Part shown: piece by piece, positions 1 through 5,270 of the stretch
Numbering within the stretch: position 1 is the first letter of the stretch
How the letters are laid out: each line of letters opens with the position of its first letter
Assembly: GCA_964576475.1 (NCBI GenBank)
Contig: CAZNVG010000064.1
Span: 1 to 5,386, forward strand
From: CAZNVG01 sp964576475
GTDB lineage: Bacteria; Patescibacteriota; Saccharimonadia; Saccharimonadales; CAZNVG01
Length of the DNA stretch: 5,386 nt
Direction of reading: 5' to 3'
Position numbers and translations under genes: made by a program
Notes under the pieces: model-generated
Databases searched by the model: none
What the model saw: only the letters and a program-made list of their open reading frames with translations
What the model was told of the DNA's origin: nothing

Positions 1-496
1 TTACGTCTACCGTTTGCTGCGCTTCAAAGTAGGCATCGGTAATCATGGAACTATTGGTGGTTGGCTGCGCCGCGTGTCGTACCGCCCACCCCCGAGTATC
101 CGCAATGTCCGCAAGATACGACAGTCGGCGCTCAGCTTCGGCTTCATCGAACTCTTTTGTTCGCTGGACTTCCACTACCTTTGGTACGGTAATCTCCACG
201 AGCGACTCAACCCCGTCAGATGACCATAAACGTTTGCGGGGCTTTAAATAATACGATACTAGCGCCGCAAGGTATACTTCCATCGGTTGATCTTTTCGTA
301 GCGGCAACGCAAGCGCTCCAAAGAACAAGATTACTGGTAGCGGCAAAATTGCGAGGCCAATAAACAAATGGCTCAGTCCCCAGGCCACTACAATAGCAAT
401 CGCCACCACTATAAGATAAACAAATTGCCGAAAACTAAACGGCCCAATTAACTTGTCGTCCGCCTCTACATCCTGCGCCACCTTGTAGACTGCCAT
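1..496 (-). CDS. PrgI-family (VirB3-like) type IV secretion membrane protein, 3' end outside window
   Basis: The ATG at 494-496 opens a frame with no stop through 165 codons to the window edge, so the C-terminus is missing. The first 24 residues (MAVYKVAQDVEADDKLIGPF, then SFRQ) match what I recall of PrgI-family proteins in Saccharibacteria. Two hydrophobic helices follow at about residues 26-42 and 44-65 with a Pro-rich turn (P52, P54), then basic residues (R67, K68; KPRKR at 85-89) that should place the rest in the cytoplasm. The tail to residue 165 is soluble and helical, with an acidic stretch near 115-124. PrgI proteins are the VirB3-like inner-membrane partners of the VirB4 ATPase in Gram-positive-type conjugation and secretion systems, and virB4 usually follows, here beyond base 1. 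No Shine-Dalgarno site precedes the start, and a TGCTATACT element ends 9 nt upstream, so the mRNA may be leaderless. Family call strong; lineage inferred. Confidence 0.88.
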   Translation of the reverse strand, partial: MAVYKVAQDVEADDKLIGPFSFRQFVYLIVVAIAIVVAWGLSHLFIGLAILPLPVILFFGALALPLRKDQPMEVYLAALVSYYLKPRKRLWSSDGVESLVEITVPKVVEVQRTKEFDEAEAERRLSYLADIADTRGWAVRHAAQPTTNSSMITDAYFEAQQTVDV

Positions 497-505
497 AGTA
501 GCCTT

Positions 506-514
506 AGTATAGCA
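506..514 (-). promoter_or_regulatory. Extended -10 promoter element for the PrgI-like gene
   Basis: On the minus strand the sequence reads TGCTATACT: a TGn extension followed by a -10 hexamer matching 5 of 6 consensus bases. No good -35 lies 16-18 bp upstream (TGGTTG at the 17-bp position), as is common where an extended -10 compensates. Transcription would start about 6-8 nt beyond the hexamer, near 498-500, only 2-4 nt before the ATG at 496. This is a pattern-based call. Confidence 0.5.
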
Positions 515-543
515 CCTCTTCGACCCAACAACCACTAGCAGTG

Positions 544-572
544 TTGACAATTAGCAACTTTTTTGCTATAAT
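544..572 (+). promoter_or_regulatory. Consensus sigma70-type promoter for the lipoprotein gene
   Basis: TTGACA at 544-549 and TATAAT at 567-572 are both perfect matches to consensus, separated by exactly 17 bp, and TG at 564-565 adds an extended -10 (TGCTATAAT). The predicted transcription start is near 579, giving an AT-rich leader of about 45 nt before the ATG at 624. By sequence this is the strongest promoter in the window. It faces away from the PrgI-like promoter, whose -10 lies about 35 bp away, so the two probably share a control region. Confidence 0.88.
552..568. promoter_or_regulatory. Perfect inverted repeat in the promoter spacer, candidate operator
   Basis: TAGCAA at 552-557 and TTGCTA at 563-568 are perfect 6-bp inverted arms around a 5-bp centre (CTTTT). 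The dyad fills most of the -35/-10 spacer and overlaps the first two bases of the -10, a position where a bound dimeric repressor would block RNA polymerase. A shorter dyad, CACT-AGC-AGTG at 533-543, lies directly upstream of the -35. No regulator gene is visible in the window, so the operator role is inference. Confidence 0.4.
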
Positions 573-574
573 GA

Positions 575-597
575 TAAATATAAATGTATTTTATTTA
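575..597. repeat. AT-rich imperfect inverted repeat at the start of the lipoprotein mRNA
   Basis: TAAATA (575-580) pairs with TATTTA (592-597), and AAAT (582-585) with ATTT (588-591), with one unpaired T at 581 and a GT centre. It lies across the predicted transcription start and the early leader. It could be a binding site, or a weak 5' hairpin in the mRNA. All pairs are A-T and the region is AT-rich, so chance is a real alternative. Confidence 0.3.
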
Positions 598-610
598 GAA
601 AATCACCGTA

Positions 611-617
611 AAAGGAG
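611..617 (+). promoter_or_regulatory. Shine-Dalgarno site of the lipoprotein gene
   Basis: AAAGGAG lies 6 nt before the ATG at 624, which is good spacing, and fixes this start. It is one of only two clear Shine-Dalgarno sites at gene starts in the window. Confidence 0.85.
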
Positions 618-623
618 ATAACG

Positions 624-1526
624 ATGCCTACCACAGACCCTAAACCACGTCACCATAATCTACTAAGAGACACGGTAGCATCAATAGCTGCACTCGGTAC
701 TCTTGCCCTAGGTGCCTGTGCGTCTCCGAGCGCTACCTCACCCGAGAAAAATCCAACTGCTGCCACCCCGTCTGGGGAAGCGTCTAAACCCTCAGTGCCG
801 GAAGCAATGTCTAATAAAGAAGTCTTCAACGCCCCACTCGACCAGCTTCTTTCAAGGACAGATCAAGAACTCTACTCTCTGCCGCAGGAGTTGCAAGCGA
901 ATAACCTTGTAAATGACAGAAACAACATTCGCGCTCTCTTTAAGCCTGTTGTGAGTGAAAAAGCTAACACAAAAGAGCGCGCTACCGAATACATAGTACA
1001 AATGTACGATCGGTTTAACGCATCAAATAGGCTTGCTTCATCTGATGTTGATACAGAAGCCGCGAGAAATGGACAAAGTACTAAAACCGACCGACGAAAG
1101 GACTTTTTGGAGGCTTGGAGAGGTATGCAGGGCTATGGTGACACTTTGGTACCCGCAGACCCAGGGGTACTTTCTAATACCGATAATAGATATGCCCGCT
1201 ATACTATGGGCCCATTTAATGGTCAAACAGCTGCATTTCCTACTGCAAATGTCCAGATACCGAATCTCGATGAAGCGATCATAACAACAAATGCCGACGG
1301 TACGTTTACTGCAGAAGTCCCAGAACGTTTTATTGCAAAGTTTGACACGGAAGTGGCAAGAAGGGTGATGGGTGATGACAACGATCCAGTCGGATTTGAG
1401 CAAAGATGGGGAAATATAGATGTTAAACAGATCCGAGAGTTCAAGAATTGCGGCGTAAAAAAAGGCGCAGATATGATAACCTGCTCTAGTTCGGGTATAA
1501 AGGAAGATCCGAAAGCCACCAGTTAA
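624..1526 (+). CDS. Predicted lipoprotein of unknown function, 300 residues
   Basis: The start is fixed by AAAGGAG 6 nt upstream. The N-terminus is a lipoprotein signal: a polar basic stretch (KPRHH at 7-11, R15), a hydrophobic core at about 17-30 and the lipobox LGAC at 29-32, so C32 should be lipidated and the protein anchored outside the cytoplasmic membrane. Residues 33-60 are a Ser/Thr/Pro/Ala linker typical of surface lipoproteins. The rest, to residue 300, is a soluble mixed domain without a motif I recognise. Near the C-terminus C276 and C287 could form a disulfide; with C32 they are the only cysteines. The gene has its own strong promoter and its own terminator, so it is a single-gene unit between the PrgI-like and TrbL-like genes. 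An accessory or surface role for the secretion machine is suggested by position only. Lipoprotein call strong; function unknown. Confidence 0.9.
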   Translation: MPTTDPKPRHHNLLRDTVASIAALGTLALGACASPSATSPEKNPTAATPSGEASKPSVPEAMSNKEVFNAPLDQLLSRTDQELYSLPQELQANNLVNDRNNIRALFKPVVSEKANTKERATEYIVQMYDRFNASNRLASSDVDTEAARNGQSTKTDRRKDFLEAWRGMQGYGDTLVPADPGVLSNTDNRYARYTMGPFNGQTAAFPTANVQIPNLDEAIITTNADGTFTAEVPERFIAKFDTEVARRVMGDDNDPVGFEQRWGNIDVKQIREFKNCGVKKGADMITCSSSGIKEDPKATS

Positions 1527-1551
1527 TATATTGAATAAGTCGTGATGCAGT

Positions 1552-1585
1552 AAGAAAAGGTTTGTGAGCAAACCTTTTCTTTTAT
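1552..1585 (+). terminator. Intrinsic terminator after the lipoprotein gene
   Basis: A perfect 13-bp stem (arms 1552-1564 and 1569-1581) closes a TGAG loop and runs into TTTTAT-type sequence. It begins 25 nt after the TAA at 1524-1526. The left arm starts AAGAAAAGG, so an A-rich side also faces the other strand, but no leftward gene ends here. It should separate the lipoprotein transcript from the next gene, whose ATG is 30 nt past the T-rich end. Confidence 0.88.
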
Positions 1586-1597
1586 ATGCTTATGCTA

Positions 1598-1603
1598 TTT
1601 AAT
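1598..1603 (+). promoter_or_regulatory. Possible -10 element for the TrbL-like gene
   Basis: TTTAAT matches 5 of 6 bases of the -10 consensus and lies 10 nt before the ATG at 1614. The hexamer 17 bp upstream (TTTTCT, inside the terminator stem) is a poor -35. A separate TATGCT at 1591-1596 is a weaker alternative. Some promoter is expected because the terminator should cut off upstream transcription, but this assignment is weak. Confidence 0.3.
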
Positions 1604-1613
1604 ATAGAGCAGG

Positions 1614-4184
1614 ATGGGAACACGCACGGCAAGTTCTAAAGTATATAAGCCACGTATTCGGCTGTTTTTCATGTCCTTGCTAATCGCTTTTGCGAGTATA
1701 GCAACCCCACTTCTAGTAAGTACCCCTACCTATGCGGGTACGGCAGAGGATATTCATGATATTACCTATAAATACTACGCCGCTATCTATTTACGGGATT
1801 GTTTAGCAAGAAGAGGTTCGCCCAGGAATCATATTCCTGCCGCGTCTGCCAAAACCATTATGGATGGCGCGTTCAGCAGTGGCCACAAAGTTGTTATCGG
1901 TCGATACTTCGAACCCGATGATGGCTTAGCGGGATGCGAAGAAACCCCTTTGCTAACAAGAGCATTGATGAGTCTTGGGTACGCCAATGATCCGGGTCGA
2001 TTGCTGACCGACATAGGCTATACGAAGGTAGGTAACTTTTATGATCGTAGGCCAGACGATACAGATACTATGAACACCACTATTGTGGATAAAATAAAAC
2101 TACCAAACTATGCTCGCTACGTTTATTACCAAAAGCTCTTTTCAGAAAACTGCCAACTTCTTGAGCTCAATTCTGGAGGCAATGGCGAGATAATAACTAT
2201 TAAAAAGATGGTTCTTGGTGATGATGGCGAATATTCTATAAAAGACGTCCAGATGCAATGGAAAGAGATGTCTGTGCACGGCACTATAAGCAAGTACGAT
2301 CATCTTGCCGATCAAGTAACATGTGATAATTTACGTAAGTCACTCGATATACTAGTGGCTGCAGCAGTGACCTACAATAATGAGCACAAAGATGATCCAA
2401 TCAACGAGAAGACAAATAACACCCCCGCAACCACAGATTGCGCCAAGAATCCAGATGCAGACGAGTGTAAAGACAAGATTACCTGTACGATTGAAGGTAT
2501 CGGCTGGTTTGTCTGTCCTGCCATGACATTTATGGCGACAATAACCGATCAAGCATATGGCTTTTTGGCAGAAAAATTTTTAGCGATAGACACAGGACTC
2601 TTGACGGGTGCTCAGTCAGCTTGGGCGCGCTTCCGCGACATCGCCAACATCCTTTTTGTCGTCGCTCTTCTTCTTGTAGTTTATTCACAAATTACCTCTG
2701 TTGGTATATCAAACTATGGCATCAAAAAAATGCTACCGCGTATCGTTGTGGCCGCACTTCTAGTGAATCTATCATTCCTTATCTGTCAGATTGCGGTTGA
2801 CCTTAGTAATATACTCGGATACGGTATCACTCAATTCTTCGGCAGTATTAATATCGGGGAAGCTTCATCTGGAGGCGGGATATCTGGCTTACAGTGGACC
2901 GCAGTAATCGGCACAATATTGGGTCTGGCGGTGGGCATAGCCTTTGCTATCAGTGTACCTGTTGTTGTCTCAGCTCTATTGGCGATTGGTTTAATTGCAT
3001 TGATATTAATTGCTCGGCAAGCGCTAATTGTTCTTTTGGTGGCAATTGCACCACTTGCATTTGTGGCGTACCTCCTCCCCAACACCGAGCAATGGTTTAA
3101 GAAATGGACGAAGATGTTTTCTACGCTTCTACTCCTATTCCCCATCATTGGGCTTGTGTTTGCTGCTAGCCGACTTGCTGGTGGAATCATAGCGAAGGCG
3201 GCGGGCGACGACGACTGGCTTATGAAAGTTGTTGCACTCGCAGTGACGGCCCTTCCCTTCTTTGTCGTACCAGGGTTACTCAAGGGCGCGCTAGATGCAG
3301 CTGGTGCCGTGGGAGCAAAGCTGAAAGGAATGGCAGATCAAAGGATGTCGCGAGCCAGAGAGGGCACCGCGAAAAAGGCCAAAGAACGCTACGAAAGAAG
3401 TGCTTTCGCGAGGGGCAAGAAGCTTCGTGAACAAGGAAAAGAAGATTATAGAACTCGACAGTATGCTCGTGCTGTTGCTGGAGACGACACTAGTATTATT
3501 GGACGGGCGAGGCGTAGAGCTGCTGCCGGTGTTACTGGTCGTGCTTGGACACCCGCTGGGGAGTACGCGGCAGGCCGTGCCGAACGAGTTGCTGAAGGTA
3601 AGGTAAAAGAGGTTGAACATGAGGAAATTAAATACGCTACCGAGCGACAACGGGGCATGACTACTGCCGACGTGGCCAAGATTGCCCAAACAGGGATGCA
3701 TAATGGTGTGAGGGTGTCTGAAGCGGAACGGGCGGCGGCTATTGATCGAACTATGACTACGGGCGGCTTTAATGACAGACGTAAAGTGCTTGAAGCGATG
3801 GCCTCAAACAAGAGTGGCACCACTCAAGAAATGCGCCAGCGGGCTGTTTCTGGCGCGTACGCAAAGGGTGACCAAGAAATTTACGGTACCGGATTTGGCG
3901 ACCAGATCGTCTCTGGTGTCGGGTCGATCAGTTCAGGTGCAAGCCTGCTTCAGGCAGCGGTAGATAACGCCGCTGGAGGTAATGTGAAGCCTGAGCAACT
4001 TGTAAAGAATTCATCTGCTACCAAGTACCTCGTTGACGGTGTACGTGCAGGTACGACCGCCGCACATACTAGTGCAAAAGCTAACCTTGTTTCGGCTGCT
4101 GGCGAGGCTGAGAGCGGTGAGGGTACTAAGACACAAATTGACCCGAATATAGCTGCCAGCTTTGCTGACCTGCGCCGACCATAA
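1614..4184 (+). CDS. TrbL/VirB6-like polytopic type IV secretion protein, 856 residues
   Basis: The start is the first in-frame ATG after a TAG at 1605-1607 and opens a good signal peptide: basic region (K9, K12, R14, R16), hydrophobic core at about 17-35 and likely cleavage TYA41/G42. Residues 42 to about 290 form an exported domain with cysteines 63, 108, 180, 237, 276, 285, 291 and 301. Hydrophobic helices follow at about 343-361, 374-396, 428-447, 448-467, 470-489, 501-526 and 536-556, possibly plus one at 297-318. The segment ARQALIVLLVAIAPLAF (467-483) fits the conserved membrane motif I associate with TrbL/VirB6 proteins. Residues 557-856 are a long hydrophilic tail, strongly basic at first (569-600), probably cytoplasmic. 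VirB6-type proteins line the inner-membrane channel of type IV secretion and conjugation machines and contact the ATPases. The PrgI-like gene nearby supports this. No proper Shine-Dalgarno site is seen. Family call good; substrate unknown. Confidence 0.82.
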   Translation: MGTRTASSKVYKPRIRLFFMSLLIAFASIATPLLVSTPTYAGTAEDIHDITYKYYAAIYLRDCLARRGSPRNHIPAASAKTIMDGAFSSGHKVVIGRYFEPDDGLAGCEETPLLTRALMSLGYANDPGRLLTDIGYTKVGNFYDRRPDDTDTMNTTIVDKIKLPNYARYVYYQKLFSENCQLLELNSGGNGEIITIKKMVLGDDGEYSIKDVQMQWKEMSVHGTISKYDHLADQVTCDNLRKSLDILVAAAVTYNNEHKDDPINEKTNNTPATTDCAKNPDADECKDKITCTIEGIGWFVCPAMTFMATITDQAYGFLAEKFLAIDTGLLTGAQSAWARFRDIANILFVVALLLVVYSQITSVGISNYGIKKMLPRIVVAALLVNLSFLICQIAVDLSNILGYGITQFFGSINIGEASSGGGISGLQWTAVIGTILGLAVGIAFAISVPVVVSALLAIGLIALILIARQALIVLLVAIAPLAFVAYLLPNTEQWFKKWTKMFSTLLLLFPIIGLVFAASRLAGGIIAKAAGDDDWLMKVVALAVTALPFFVVPGLLKGALDAAGAVGAKLKGMADQRMSRAREGTAKKAKERYERSAFARGKKLREQGKEDYRTRQYARAVAGDDTSIIGRARRRAAAGVTGRAWTPAGEYAAGRAERVAEGKVKEVEHEEIKYATERQRGMTTADVAKIAQTGMHNGVRVSEAERAAAIDRTMTTGGFNDRRKVLEAMASNKSGTTQEMRQRAVSGAYAKGDQEIYGTGFGDQIVSGVGSISSGASLLQAAVDNAAGGNVKPEQLVKNSSATKYLVDGVRAGTTAAHTSAKANLVSAAGEAESGEGTKTQIDPNIAASFADLRRP

Positions 4185-4186
4185 TC

Positions 4187-4480
4187 TTAGATTGACTGGC
4201 TGTTCTCGGCTATCTCGCCGAGTAAAATGGCAACCTCGTCTTCGATGATTGCATTCAACTCGGTAACATTCGCAACGAGCCAATTTTGTAGTCTAGCGTG
4301 GTCTGACATGTCAAGCTGACCCAGTTCTACTAGCTGTTCATCGGTAAGCTCATCAGCTATTGACTCAATAACTCGTTCATTGAGCGTTTGTTCAACATGG
4401 TTGTCGAACAGTGCATATGTACTATCGTCGAGCGATATACCCAAGCTAGCAAGGAACTCTTTACTAAATAGTCCGTTCAT
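4187..4480 (-). CDS. Small acidic protein, DUF5663-like, 97 residues
   Basis: I place the start at the ATG at 4478-4480 (MNGLFSKEF) because GGGAG sits 6 nt upstream; an in-frame ATG six codons earlier (4498) lacks such a site. The protein is helical and very acidic: about 20 Asp/Glu against 3 Lys/Arg by hand count. There is no signal peptide or membrane helix, so it should be cytosolic. The spacing of LNERVIES, LTDEQLVEL and an acidic C-terminal helix (IIEDEVAILL) resembles the DUF5663 family found in Patescibacteria; that match is from memory and unchecked. It overlaps the end of the basic 237-residue gene by 17 bp, so the two are probably translated together. Its stop lies 2 bp from the stop of the TrbL-like gene on the other strand. 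Function unknown. Confidence 0.78.
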   Translation of the reverse strand: MNGLFSKEFLASLGISLDDSTYALFDNHVEQTLNERVIESIADELTDEQLVELGQLDMSDHARLQNWLVANVTELNAIIEDEVAILLGEIAENSQSI

Positions 4481-5177
4481 ACTGTTCTCCCATCTCACGC
4501 GTATCTGCCGTAGTATCTACTTCATAGTCAGGGTCGAGTAGGCCTCGCTGAATATTTTCTTTACGCACAAGCAGAATTGCCTCTCGAACAATTTCCTTTT
4601 TTTGCTGCGGTGTTAAGTTTGCAAGTTTGTTAATTCGCTCCATCCGCTTTTTAGGGTCGATACCATGTTTTTCGCGGAGAATGATGCGTTCGGCTTTTCG
4701 CCGTTTTGCAGCAATTTTTTTTGTGACAAGCGCATCGATTTTCATTTTTAGATGTTCTGGCTTATCGAGTCGTTTCTTCTGCAACTCTCCTATCTTGGTT
4801 GAAGTAACCTTATTTTTGTAGGTGAGGTTATTCACCGTTTGGCGGCGGTGCATATTTATATATCGTGAAACAAAACCATTACCGCTTGCGTCGATCTTTT
4901 TTTGGATACGATCGATCTTTGATTGGGTATGATACCGGCGGTTCTCGTGGATACGTTCAAAAAAGCCCTTCTCGTCTTTTGTTGCCTCGGCGTGCTTGAG
5001 TCTGCTCTCAAGACGGTCGGCGGCGGCACGGTAACGACCATGAAGTAAGTTTGGTGCTTCGCCGAGTATTTCAGTAGCGCTTGTTCGCAGTGCGTCTTTC
5101 TCGTCAGGTAAGGGGGCCTGCTTTCTTAGCTCGTAATCATTGTGTGCTACTTGGTGGAGGGTTTCTGTTGATTTCAT
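4464..5177 (-). CDS. Basic, helical, coiled-coil-like protein of unknown function, 237 residues
   Basis: The ATG at 5175-5177 is the only sensible start: the frame is closed by TAA at 5199-5201 and the next Met is over 100 residues in. No Shine-Dalgarno site precedes it. The protein has no signal peptide or membrane helix and should be cytosolic. It is rich in Lys/Arg (about 53, against 36 Asp/Glu by hand count). Long charged stretches with helical periodicity at about 50-95 and 125-215 suggest coiled coils or helical hairpins, joined by a less charged part at 97-120 (NGFVSRYINMHRR). Runs such as KKIAAKRRKAER and DPKKRMER could bind nucleic acid or an acidic partner. It is the first gene of a leftward unit with its own promoter and overlaps the acidic 97-residue gene. 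I recognise no family. A partner or regulator of the secretion machine is one possibility, from context only. Confidence 0.85.
   Translation of the reverse strand: MKSTETLHQVAHNDYELRKQAPLPDEKDALRTSATEILGEAPNLLHGRYRAAADRLESRLKHAEATKDEKGFFERIHENRRYHTQSKIDRIQKKIDASGNGFVSRYINMHRRQTVNNLTYKNKVTSTKIGELQKKRLDKPEHLKMKIDALVTKKIAAKRRKAERIILREKHGIDPKKRMERINKLANLTPQQKKEIVREAILLVRKENIQRGLLDPDYEVDTTADTREMGEQYERTI
4487..4491 (-). promoter_or_regulatory. Shine-Dalgarno site choosing the start of the acidic protein
   Basis: GGGAG on the minus strand lies 6 nt before the ATG at 4480 and inside the 3' end of the preceding gene. It favours the 97-residue form over the 103-residue form starting at 4498, whose upstream sequence (CGTGAG directly abutting the ATG) is badly spaced. 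Confidence 0.7.
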
Positions 5178-5206
5178 ATTGTTTATTTTCGTGATGCTTT
5201 ACTTTT

Positions 5207-5235
5207 ACTTTATCACACCATAAGCTTTTTGTCAA
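5207..5235 (-). promoter_or_regulatory. Promoter of the leftward gene pair
   Basis: On the minus strand a perfect -35, TTGACA (5230-5235), is followed by a 17-bp spacer and the -10 TAAAGT (5207-5212), which matches 4 of 6 bases and is preceded by a TGA extended -10. Transcription should start near 5200, leaving an A-rich leader of about 23 nt. The -35 and its downstream bases (TTGACAAaaAGC) resemble those of the lipoprotein promoter (TTGACAAttAGC). Confidence 0.7.
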
Positions 5236-5270
5236 TAAACCCTACCCATACCTTCACACTTAAGTACTTA

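Noticed and set aside
14..251. Two overlapping plus-strand open frames of 68-69 codons
   Set aside because: Both lie antisense to the well-supported PrgI-like gene, have no ribosome binding site and give Arg/Ser/Cys-rich translations.
1038..1571. A 177-codon minus-strand open frame antisense to the lipoprotein gene
   Set aside because: It is rich in Cys, Ile and His, runs through the terminator hairpin, and the plus-strand gene has promoter, ribosome site, lipobox and terminator.
2831..3823. Minus-strand open frames of 125-150 codons antisense to the TrbL-like gene
   Set aside because: They mirror the membrane and basic regions of the real gene and lack start signals.
4205..4222. Hairpin CTCGGC/GCCGAG as a terminator
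   Set aside because: Only 6 bp, followed by TAAAATGG on the plus strand and no T-run on the minus strand, and it lies within the acidic protein gene.
4481..4498. Start of the acidic gene at 4498 (103 residues)
   Set aside because: The GGGAG at the proper distance belongs to the ATG at 4480; the upstream ATG has none and would lengthen the overlap to 35 bp.
5261..5270. 10-bp palindrome TAAGTACTTA after the stop of the right-edge gene
   Set aside because: It has no loop and no T-run, so it is not a terminator; a palindrome of this length in AT-rich sequence may be chance.
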